A DNA stretch of 5,902 nucleotides, from assembly GCA_051881335.1 (NCBI GenBank), contig JBJEPR010000058.1, forward strand, positions 1 through 5,902, written 5' to 3'. This document shows positions 1 to 5,198 of the stretch, one piece after another. Under the pieces are notes generated by a model. That model saw nothing but the letters and a program-made list of their open reading frames with translations. It ran no database searches and was not told the origin of the DNA. Source of the stretch: Fimenecus sp051881335. Lineage in GTDB: Bacteria; Bacillota; Clostridia; Oscillospirales; Acutalibacteraceae. Made by a program: the position numbers and the translations under genes. Numbering within the stretch: the stretch's first letter is position 1; the number at the start of each line of letters is the position of its first letter.

Positions 1-55
1 AAAACTGTATACTATGTCCTTGCTCTCCTGTTTACTATGTTATTACACTATACAG
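1..55. other. Left-edge non-coding stretch with short repeats
   Basis: No convincing coding sequence is visible here. The stretch holds an 8-base direct repeat, TACTATGT, at 10-17 and 33-40. It also holds a 7-base inverted pair, CTGTATA at 5-11 and TATACAG at 49-55. These may be chance in AT-rich DNA or the edge of an element that continues to the left. No gene or promoter can be assigned. Confidence 0.3.
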
Positions 56-145
56 GATGTCCGTCCCTACGCGGCGTTCGCCCCCGCCCTGCCCCTGCAA
101 AATGTATTTTGTGCGTAGGGGCGGTTGACCTGGGCCGCCCGTAGA
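56..145. repeat. GC-rich palindromic intergenic repeat
   Basis: This is a GC-rich block in an AT-rich intergenic stretch, built from nested inverted repeats. GCCCCTGCAAAAT (91-103) pairs imperfectly with 106-122 (ATTTTG, then TAGGGGC) around a 2-base loop. GGGCGG (119-124) pairs with CCGCCC (135-140). CCCTAC at 65-70 and GTAGGGG at 115-121 are also complementary. The pattern of GTAGGGGCGG and CCGCCCGTAG ends matches a class of dispersed non-coding repeats that I recall from clostridial genomes. The reading frame across it on the minus strand is an artefact of the repeat. Boundaries are approximate. Confidence 0.6.
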
Positions 146-151
146 TTTTGA

Positions 152-239
152 TGTCATTCTGAGCCGTTAGGCGAAGAATCTCGTTTCGCTCATTTTTACT
201 TTGTGCTGTTTGAGATCCTTCGCTACGCTCAGGATGACA
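152..239. repeat. Dispersed palindromic repeat (TGTCATTCTGAG type)
   Basis: The left arm is 152-182 and the right arm is 212-239. The right arm reads in reverse complement as TGTCATCCTGAGCGTAGCGA followed by AGGATCTC. The left arm matches it apart from two substitutions and a 3-base length difference in the middle. One substitution leaves a G:U pair if the plus strand is transcribed. The loop of about 29 bases is AT-rich. Translated on the minus strand it gives the peptide CHPERSEGS, a well-known false protein from this repeat class. It is probably a miniature palindromic element or a transcribed hairpin with no coding role. Confidence 0.75.
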
Positions 240-274
240 AATGGTAATTTCGTGCGTAAAACAAAGATAAAAAA

Positions 275-305
275 ATAACCGGAAGGCGAAAAGCCCTCCG
301 GTTAT
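275..305 (-). terminator. Rho-independent terminator of the epimerase gene
   Basis: The arms are 275-287 and 293-305, 13 bases each, with a 5-base loop. In minus-strand RNA one position is a G:U pair and all others are Watson-Crick. On the minus strand the stem is followed at once by a run of Ts (complement of the A run at 269-275). It begins about 38 bases after the stop codon of the dehydrogenase gene and is well placed to end that transcript. Confidence 0.9.
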
Positions 306-342
306 CTGCTTTATGTAGAGACATACGAAAAACGGGAACCAA

Positions 343-1908
343 TTATCTCTTAATATCGTCCCAAGCCACACCGTTGATGTGGAACAAATCGTCAAATTCG
401 TAACGGTTGTTTTCGTCTTTCGAGTGGCTCGGATACCAAACCTGTGCAAAGAACGGGTTGGTTTTGGCAATCGCGTCATAATCCCAAGCTTTCTGCGGGA
501 TATAGCACTCGGGGCACCAGTGACCGCCCAACAAAATGAGGGCGGGGCTTGCCTCAAATTCAGCGCCGCAGTGACCGCATTTCCATTTAAGCTTGGTCGC
601 CATATCGCCTTTGGTCATCGACTCGGACAAGCATTCGCCGCCGCGGAACGCCGCCGCCTGCTTCATATCGTCAATATCCAATTCGCTTTCGGGCTTTGAC
701 TCGTCATAGCCGTGGTCAAGCTTAAACTGCTCGGCGGCACTGTTGTCTTTGTCAAACTTAATGAGTTCAAAGTCTTCCCATTTGGACGGGATTTTCTCCC
801 ATTCCGCTTTGGAGCCGTAATAGGCGCTCATACGCACCTCATTATTTTTGGCAACCCAGTCCAAAGTACCGAAATCGGGCGTGGAAGCAATCTTTTTCAT
901 AAAGGGCTTTGCGCAAGCCGCCACCAGGTTCTTCGGCAGATAGCGCGGAATTTTGAAGTAGAATTCGACCTGGTCAGCCAAGCGGTTGAAGTAATCCTGA
1001 ATCGGCAGATTCTCACGGAAGTGCAGGAATTCCTCGAGCTTGTCGCCGTCAGCATAGAACTGGCCGTGGAAGTTCTTGGTGATGAACCAGTTGGGGTCGA
1101 ACAGCTTTTCGGGACCTGCCAAGCCGAGCGTGCCCAACAGCAAGCATTCAAACTCATAGTTGGAAATTCTGTATTCCTTACCGGAACCGATGTTGAAGAA
1201 GTGATTCCAGAAGTCAGCGCCGAGGTTGCCTTTTGCATCCTCATCGACCAAATTGGCAAGCAGTCTGCCGGAGTCCTCCACCGTGCACCATTCCAAAACG
1301 CCGTTAATCGGCACATGGAACATAATCGGGTCCATATTCTTTAAGATATTGGGATAGAGAATACCGGACTGGCGCATAACCACCCAGTTTTTTAAGCCGC
1401 TTTCGACAAAGGTACGCTCTGCAACGGTTTTGGAAACGGCATAGTGGTCATAAATCGAAATTTTAATCGGGTCGCCGCAACGCCCCCAGTGAATGGGATA
1501 GTTTCTGCCGCCGGTTTCGGCAACCGTGCCGATGTAGCAAACTTTAATTGCATCGGGGTCGGGCTGGGCAAGGACGGCCTTGCAGATACTCTGCGCCGCA
1601 CCGATATTGGTTTTTTGCGTTCTGTACGGTTTCCAGTCCGCCGTGGGGGAAACCATACCGCCGACATGCAGGACATAATCCGAACCGGTGACAGCCTCTA
1701 AAATGCTGTCATAATCGGTCAAATCGCCCCAAACGATTTTGACGGACGGGTCGTTGATATAGGGTGCGAAAAGTTTTTCGTTCTTCTCGCTTTTGCGGAG
1801 CAACAGAACCGTATTGAATTTGTCTTTCATTTTATACAGTTCTTTGAAGCCCGCAAAGCCCATATTGCCGGACGCGCCGGTCAGCATAACGGTTTTCTTT
1901 TCTGCCAT
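343..1908 (-). CDS. NAD(P)-dependent epimerase/dehydratase with C-terminal zinc-ribbon-like segment
   Basis: This is a 521-residue protein. The N-terminal part is an extended short-chain dehydrogenase/reductase. It has the Rossmann glycine motif GASGNMG at 11-17, an acidic GDLTD at 61-65 (adenine-side contact in this family), and the catalytic pair Y156 and K160 in YAVSK. Family members are usually 300-350 residues, so about 170-200 residues at the C-terminus are extra. That tail ends with CGHC (C444, C447) and CPEC (C465, C468), a likely zinc ribbon, followed by an aromatic-rich stretch. It has no signal peptide or membrane segment, so it is probably cytoplasmic. The substrate is unknown. 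Sugar-nucleotide, steroid-like and other carbonyl substrates are all possible. I chose the ATG at 1908 because GAGGTGG lies 5 bases upstream. The ATG at 1929 lies within a few bases of the predicted transcript start and has no ribosome binding site. The gene has its own promoter and terminator, so it is probably monocistronic. Confidence 0.9.
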   Translation of the reverse strand: MAEKKTVMLTGASGNMGFAGFKELYKMKDKFNTVLLLRKSEKNEKLFAPYINDPSVKIVWGDLTDYDSILEAVTGSDYVLHVGGMVSPTADWKPYRTQKTNIGAAQSICKAVLAQPDPDAIKVCYIGTVAETGGRNYPIHWGRCGDPIKISIYDHYAVSKTVAERTFVESGLKNWVVMRQSGILYPNILKNMDPIMFHVPINGVLEWCTVEDSGRLLANLVDEDAKGNLGADFWNHFFNIGSGKEYRISNYEFECLLLGTLGLAGPEKLFDPNWFITKNFHGQFYADGDKLEEFLHFRENLPIQDYFNRLADQVEFYFKIPRYLPKNLVAACAKPFMKKIASTPDFGTLDWVAKNNEVRMSAYYGSKAEWEKIPSKWEDFELIKFDKDNSAAEQFKLDHGYDESKPESELDIDDMKQAAAFRGGECLSESMTKGDMATKLKWKCGHCGAEFEASPALILLGGHWCPECYIPQKAWDYDAIAKTNPFFAQVWYPSHSKDENNRYEFDDLFHINGVAWDDIKR

Positions 1909-1913
1909 TTCTA

Positions 1914-1920
1914 CCACCTC
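1914..1920 (-). promoter_or_regulatory. Ribosome binding site that sets the epimerase start
   Basis: On the minus strand this reads GAGGTGG, 5 bases before the ATG at 1908. It lies inside the longer open frame that begins at 1929, which argues that translation starts at 1908 and not 1929. Confidence 0.8.
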
Positions 1921-1939
1921 AAAATTCATATTTAAATAT

Positions 1940-1968
1940 AGTATATCGTTTCAGGGAAAAAATGTCAA
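1940..1968 (-). promoter_or_regulatory. Sigma-A promoter of the epimerase gene
   Basis: On the minus strand the -35 box is TTGACA (1963-1968), a perfect match. It is followed by a 17-base spacer and the -10 box TATACT (1940-1945), one base from consensus. Transcription should start near 1932-1934, giving a leader of about 25 bases. No operator-like palindrome is seen over it, so strong constitutive expression is plausible. Confidence 0.85.
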
Positions 1969-2011
1969 TAAACAACCCCTGCTTTTTGCGGAAATTCTGC
2001 CGAAAACCTGC

Positions 2012-2047
2012 AAAAAAACAGTCTCCGAAAGAAATCGGAGACTGTTT
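2012..2047 (-). terminator. Rho-independent terminator of the membrane-anchored protein gene
   Basis: This is a perfect 13-base stem (2016-2028 with 2035-2047) with a 6-base loop, followed on the minus strand by seven Ts (2012-2018, which partly overlap the stem foot). It starts about 20 bases after the stop codon of the gene at 2067-3038. It separates that gene from the promoter of the epimerase gene. Confidence 0.93.
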
Positions 2048-2066
2048 GCAATGTCAAATCAAACGA

Positions 2067-3038
2067 TCACCAAGAAATCGTGAAATCCTTTTCCAAGCCA
2101 AAGGGAATCGAAAGCTTTGCGCCGAGCGCTTCTAAGGAAAGCGTCCAAACGAAATAATAGTTTGCTGTCAATACATTCCCCGTTGCTTTATCCACCGTAA
2201 TAATGATTTTGCCGTCCTTATGACCGGTTTGCACATTTTTAATGACGCTTGCCGCCGCGCCGGCATTATCCGTAACGATGGAAGGCATAATGACGGAAAA
2301 CGCTTTACCGTGATGTCCGACACCGTGTGCGGTATCTGCGCTCGGTGCATCTTCTTTTACGGTGATGGTAATGGTATATTTCCCGTCCGCTTCGGAAACA
2401 GTTGCACTTTCAATATCGTCTGTGGACAGCTTGCTCGACCAGCTTTCATTCTCAACCGGGAACATCGCATTTTTCTGGTCTACCGTCGTTGCGTTTACAG
2501 CGCCGGGATCCAATTTGGAAAGGTCTTTATCGCCCATATTGGCAGAAATCAAGCTGTTCGCAAGACTGGTAAGAGAGCTCGGCAAATTGCCTTGAATGCC
2601 GCCCGCTTCGGAGTTTCTTTCATAATTTAAAGTAACCTGCTTTGCATTCGGCTTCACTTTGTTGATTGCAGCGTTGAAATACGCAAGAATATCCGCTTGG
2701 CTGCTGGACGCACTCAACTCTGTGACGGCTGCGGCGTTCGTATCCCCTGTTGCCGCCGCATCGCCGCTTGTGTCGCTCGACGAAGCACTGTTGCCGTTAT
2801 TCTGCACCACAGCGCTTTCGGCGGTATTGGTATCGGAAACCGGGTTCACGGTGTTCGCCCCGACAGAATTCGGGTTGATAAATGCGATATAGCAGACCGA
2901 ATAAATCAGCAGAACTGCAAGGCAAATCGCAAATGCTTTCAAGAAAGTGCTTGAAAAGACCTTTCTGAGCATTTGCTTATTTGCAATCTTTTCCGCTCTT
3001 GATTCGGGTGTGGACGGTTCTTTATTCTTTTTAGACAT
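2067..3038 (-). CDS. Membrane-anchored extracytoplasmic protein, function unknown
   Basis: This is a 323-residue protein that I do not recognise. Residues 1-32 are hydrophilic and strongly basic. Residues about 33-53 form a single hydrophobic helix with no lipobox after it. This fits an uncleaved signal anchor with the N-terminus inside, although signal peptidase cleavage cannot be excluded. Residues about 55-113 are a low-complexity linker rich in Ser, Ala, Thr, Asn and Asp, typical of a cell-wall-spanning spacer. Residues about 114-323 look like a folded domain with alternating strands, including YTITITVKE and KIIITVDKATGNVLTANYYF. The latter strand-turn-strand pattern recalls beta-sheet lipid- or ligand-carrier domains, but this is only an impression. 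A small histidine cluster, HGVGHHG, is at 238-244. I chose the ATG at 3038 because AAGGGGA lies 7 bases upstream. The frame can extend to a TTG at 3056, but that would read through the ribosome binding site. The gene is transcribed divergently from the TetR/exporter operon and has its own promoter and terminator. Confidence 0.85.
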   Translation of the reverse strand: MSKKNKEPSTPESRAEKIANKQMLRKVFSSTFLKAFAICLAVLLIYSVCYIAFINPNSVGANTVNPVSDTNTAESAVVQNNGNSASSSDTSGDAAATGDTNAAAVTELSASSSQADILAYFNAAINKVKPNAKQVTLNYERNSEAGGIQGNLPSSLTSLANSLISANMGDKDLSKLDPGAVNATTVDQKNAMFPVENESWSSKLSTDDIESATVSEADGKYTITITVKEDAPSADTAHGVGHHGKAFSVIMPSIVTDNAGAAASVIKNVQTGHKDGKIIITVDKATGNVLTANYYFVWTLSLEALGAKLSIPFGLEKDFTISW

Positions 3039-3045
3039 TTGCGAA

Positions 3046-3052
3046 TCCCCTT
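3046..3052 (-). promoter_or_regulatory. Ribosome binding site that sets the start of the membrane-anchored protein
   Basis: The minus strand reads AAGGGGA, 7 bases before the ATG at 3038. It favours that ATG over the upstream in-frame TTG at 3056, which has no such site. Confidence 0.75.
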
Positions 3053-3058
3053 TCAATT

Positions 3059-3086
3059 TATACGCCCGAATGCTTCAGGCGGTATA
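3059..3086 (-). promoter_or_regulatory. Leader hairpin upstream of the membrane-anchored protein gene
   Basis: TATACGCCCGAA (3059-3070) pairs with TTCAGGCGGTATA (3074-3086) around a 3-base loop, with one bulged base and one mispaired position that becomes G:U on one strand. It lies between the predicted transcript start (near 3099) and the ribosome binding site (3046-3052), leaving about 6 bases between stem and site. It could stabilise the 5' end of the mRNA or tune translation. It has no T tail and no alternative partner that I can see, so it is not an obvious attenuator or riboswitch. Confidence 0.5.
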
Positions 3087-3105
3087 TACAAAACATTACT
3101 TCTAT

Positions 3106-3134
3106 AATTTACAATAAAACGGCGCAAATGTCAA
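3106..3134 (-). promoter_or_regulatory. Sigma-A promoter of the membrane-anchored protein gene
   Basis: On the minus strand the -35 box TTGACA (3129-3134) is followed by a 17-base spacer and the -10 box TAAATT (3106-3111). The -35 is perfect and the -10 is moderate. The start point is expected near 3099, giving a leader of about 60 bases that contains the hairpin at 3059-3086. The -35 box lies within one arm of the inverted repeat at 3125-3154. Confidence 0.75.
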
Positions 3135-3154
3135 TCCATTTTCTGTGACATTTG
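3125..3154. promoter_or_regulatory. Inverted repeat over the -35 box, candidate operator
   Basis: CAAATGTCA (3125-3133) and TGACATTTG (3146-3154) are perfect 9-base inverted copies separated by 12 bases, so their centres are 21 bases apart, about two helical turns. One arm covers the -35 box of the minus-strand promoter. The site lies upstream of both predicted start points, so it would act as DNA rather than as an RNA hairpin. The neighbouring TetR-family protein is the obvious candidate to bind it, but nothing in the sequence proves this. Confidence 0.5.
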
Positions 3155-3228
3155 ATAGAAAAAAGAAAAAGTATGCAAAATTTATTTTGGGTATGGCGGG
3201 ATTTTTCTCGGTATTTTCACACAAAAGT

Positions 3229-3242
3229 GTTGAATAATCAAC
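3229..3242. promoter_or_regulatory. Inverted repeat over the regulator's -35 box, candidate autoregulatory operator
   Basis: GTTGA (3229-3233) and TCAAC (3238-3242) are inverted copies with a 4-base centre. They overlap the -35 box of the TetR-family gene. TetR-family repressors commonly bind short palindromes at their own promoter. The arms are short, so chance cannot be excluded. Confidence 0.35.
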
Positions 3243-3258
3243 TGAATTATATTATAAT
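3230..3258 (+). promoter_or_regulatory. Sigma-A promoter of the regulator/exporter operon
   Basis: The -35 box TTGAAT (3230-3235), a 17-base spacer and a perfect -10 box TATAAT (3253-3258) place transcription start near 3265. This leaves a leader of about 44 bases before the regulator's start codon. No second promoter is evident before the exporter gene. Confidence 0.85.
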
Positions 3259-3308
3259 ACACTTGTTCATTATTTTGCATCTACCGCAGAAAGCAGGAGG
3301 TAAGAAGA

Positions 3309-3920
3309 ATGAAAGAAACTAATGAGGACATCCGCGTACGCCGTACCAAACGGTTACTTCGGCAGGGCTTGACCGAACTTTTAAAAGAAAAAAGCATCAA
3401 AAAAATTACCGTTCGTGAGCTTTCCGAGCGTGTGGATATCAATCGCGGTACATTTTATCTGCATTATAAGGATATTTACGATTTGGTCGAGCAAATCGAG
3501 CAAGAACTGTTCGATGAATACGAGAGCATTTTGCAGAACTACACGATTGCAGACTTAAAGACGCAGCCGCACAAAATCTTTTCGGATTTATGCGGATTTC
3601 TCTATGCCAATCGCGAAATCTGCGCCGCATTGCTCGGTGAAAACGGCGACATCGATTTTATTTTGAATATGCGCAAATTCCTACGGGAAAAATGCCTGCG
3701 GGACATCACCACCTATTATCACTTAGAAAATCTGACGGCATATAATTATGTATACGCCTATTTTGAGGCAGGTGTAGTCGGGCTTGTGCGCTATTGGCTG
3801 GAGCATCCCGAGGACGGCACAACGCCGGAAGAAGTTGCCTTGCTAATTGAAAACATCTTCTGGAAGGGTGCAAGCTGTATTACGGAGTCGGTACGAAACG
3901 AGGCACAGCAAAATGGCTGA
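3309..3920 (+). CDS. TetR/AcrR-family transcriptional regulator
   Basis: This is a 203-residue protein, a typical length for the family. The N-terminal DNA-binding domain covers residues about 9-57. It has a first helix near RRTKRLLRQGLTELL (11-25), then KITVRELSERVDINRGTFYLHY around 32-53, the classic TetR helix-turn-helix with recognition helix near NRGTFYLHY. Residues about 60-195 form the helical ligand and dimer domain. Its pattern (FSDLCGFLYANREICAALLG) is like the C-terminal region of regulators related to the dihydroxyacetone kinase activator DhaS, though the ligand cannot be predicted. The start is clear: AGGAGG at 3295-3300 lies 8 bases before the ATG. The last 8 bases overlap the start of the exporter gene, so the two are co-transcribed. 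It probably controls its own operon and perhaps the divergent gene, through the inverted repeats at 3229-3242 and 3125-3154. This is inferred from position only. Confidence 0.93.
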   Translation: MKETNEDIRVRRTKRLLRQGLTELLKEKSIKKITVRELSERVDINRGTFYLHYKDIYDLVEQIEQELFDEYESILQNYTIADLKTQPHKIFSDLCGFLYANREICAALLGENGDIDFILNMRKFLREKCLRDITTYYHLENLTAYNYVYAYFEAGVVGLVRYWLEHPEDGTTPEEVALLIENIFWKGASCITESVRNEAQQNG

Positions 3921-5079
3921 TTTACTTGCAAGACTGTTTATTAAGGATTATCAAAACACCAAAAGCCCCGCGGTGCGCGCCGCCTACGGAGAATTAAGCG
4001 GTGCGGTCGGCATTTGCGTCAATCTGCTTTTGTCTGCGGCAAAGTTCTTTGTCGGCACCATTACAGGCAGTATTTCCATTTCGGCAGACGCGGTAAACAA
4101 CCTGTCGGACGCCGGTTCTTCGGTGGTGACCTTAGTCAGCTTCAAGCTCGCCAAAAAGCCCGCTGACAAAGACCACCCCTACGGCCACGGCAGAATTGAA
4201 TATATTGCCGCGCTGATTGTGTCCTTTTTGATTTTGATGATGGGATTTGAGCTGTTCAAATCTTCGGTAGACAAAATCCGCAACCCCTCTCCCGTCACAT
4301 ACAGCACCGTGGCGTTGGTCATTTTATTACTGTCTATCGGAGCAAAGCTGTGGCTTGCCTATTTCAACCATCGCTTAGGCAAAAAAATTGACTCCGCCGC
4401 AACAAAAGCCGTGGTTTCCGACAGCCTTTCGGATACGGCGGCAACGACGGTTGCCTTAGCGGCGCTGTTGCTGTCGCTCGTCACGGATTTCCCCGTGGAC
4501 GGTTGGTTCGGCATTGTCGTGGCGCTGTTTATTTTCCGTTCCGGCGCAGAAATTTTGAAGGATACCGTCGGGCTGTTGCTCGGCAAGCCCCCCGAAAGAG
4601 AATTTTTTGACGAAATTGAACGGGAAATTCTTTCCTACGACGGCGTGGTGGGCGTGCACGACCTGATTATCCACGATTACGGTCCGGGCAGAAGCTTCGC
4701 TTCGGTGCACGCGGAAGTCCCCGCCAATATTGATATTTTGCAAAGTCACGACACGGTGGATTTGATTGAACGCGATTTGCAGCAAAAATACGGTATGCTT
4801 GTATCCATTCATATGGACCCCGTCGTGACGGATGACGAGCGGGTAACGGAATTAAAAGAAATTTGTAAAAAGGTCATTCACGATATCGACGGGCGCTTGA
4901 CGCTCCACGATTTCCGTATGGTAGAGGGACCTACCCACACCAACCTGATTTTTGACACGGTAGCCCCGCCCGATTTCCCGTTAAGCGACCGTGAGCTTTG
5001 CAACACAATTTCGGAAAAATTGAGCAAAATAGACGAAAGATATTTCGCAGTTATCACGGTAGACCACGCATTTAACTAA
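3913..5079 (+). CDS. Cation diffusion facilitator exporter, probably manganese type
   Basis: This is a 388-residue inner-membrane metal/proton antiporter of the CDF family. Six membrane segments lie roughly at 28-50, 54-78, 95-116, 130-151, 166-190 and 196-212. The family signature HPYGHGRIEY is at 88-97. The transport site reads N62-xxx-D66 in helix 2 and D170-xxx-D174 in helix 5. Zinc CDFs usually have HxxxD in both helices, so this set argues for manganese, as in streptococcal MntE. The cytoplasmic tail (about 228-388) is longer than in most roughly 300-residue members. It appears to hold two successive copies of the dimerisation fold: VHDLIIHDYGP (248-258) and LHDFRMVEGPT (331-341) start similar strand-helix-strand units. 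The frame is open from 3847, but the ATG at 3913 is chosen because the protein family begins there, GAGG lies 9 bases upstream, and it overlaps the regulator's stop by 8 bases, implying translational coupling. No strong terminator follows. Confidence 0.92.
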   Translation: MADLLARLFIKDYQNTKSPAVRAAYGELSGAVGICVNLLLSAAKFFVGTITGSISISADAVNNLSDAGSSVVTLVSFKLAKKPADKDHPYGHGRIEYIAALIVSFLILMMGFELFKSSVDKIRNPSPVTYSTVALVILLLSIGAKLWLAYFNHRLGKKIDSAATKAVVSDSLSDTAATTVALAALLLSLVTDFPVDGWFGIVVALFIFRSGAEILKDTVGLLLGKPPEREFFDEIEREILSYDGVVGVHDLIIHDYGPGRSFASVHAEVPANIDILQSHDTVDLIERDLQQKYGMLVSIHMDPVVTDDERVTELKEICKKVIHDIDGRLTLHDFRMVEGPTHTNLIFDTVAPPDFPLSDRELCNTISEKLSKIDERYFAVITVDHAFN

Positions 5080-5198
5080 AATTTGTTTTTCTGCGTCTTT
5101 TCTGCGGTTTTGCACTTGCAAAAAACGCAAAATATAGTAGAATATGAGTGTAAAAACAAATCCGATTGGATTTCATCACGCTGCACGGAGGAACAAAT
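5080..5198 (+). promoter_or_regulatory. Promoter region of the pyrophosphokinase gene
   Basis: Two overlapping sigma-A-like promoters are visible: TTGCAC (5110-5115) with a 17-base spacer and TATAGT (5133-5138), and TTGCAA (5116-5121) with a 16-base spacer and TAGAAT (5138-5143). A 6-base inverted repeat, TTTTGC (5108-5113) and GCAAAA (5118-5123), lies over the -35 area. A direct repeat, TTTTCTGCG, is at 5087-5095 and 5098-5106. In the leader, AAATCC (5158-5163) and GGATTT (5168-5173) form a small hairpin. No T-tailed terminator for the exporter gene is seen here, so some read-through is likely. Confidence 0.6.

Noticed and set aside
1..55. Edge of an insertion sequence, suggested by the repeated TACTATGT
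   Set aside because: No transposase fragment or long terminal inverted repeat is visible, and the repeats are too short to call in AT-rich sequence.
48..557. A 169-codon minus-strand open frame across the left intergenic region
   Set aside because: It runs through the two palindromic repeats (giving the peptide CHPERSEGS, a known false translation), through a terminator, and into the epimerase gene in another frame. No ribosome binding site or family match is seen.
379..1344. Plus-strand open frames within the epimerase gene
   Set aside because: They are antisense shadows of a gene with clear family motifs and lack their own translation signals.
1909..1929. Upstream start of the epimerase gene at 1929
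   Set aside because: It lies within a few bases of the predicted transcript start and lacks a ribosome binding site. GAGGTGG is placed for the ATG at 1908.
3039..3110. Manganese or other metal riboswitch in the leader of the membrane-anchored protein gene
   Set aside because: The leader is only about 60 bases with one simple hairpin. The multi-helix structure and conserved loops of such riboswitches are absent.
3246..3258. ATTATA-T-TATAAT palindrome over the operon's -10 box, considered as a Fur/PerR-type box
   Set aside because: The arm order is opposite to the TTATAAT-N-ATTATAA box, and the symmetry follows largely from the TATAAT promoter element itself.
3847..3912. Upstream start of the exporter at 3847
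   Set aside because: The extra 22 residues come from inside the regulator's coding sequence, and the family homology begins at the ATG at 3913.
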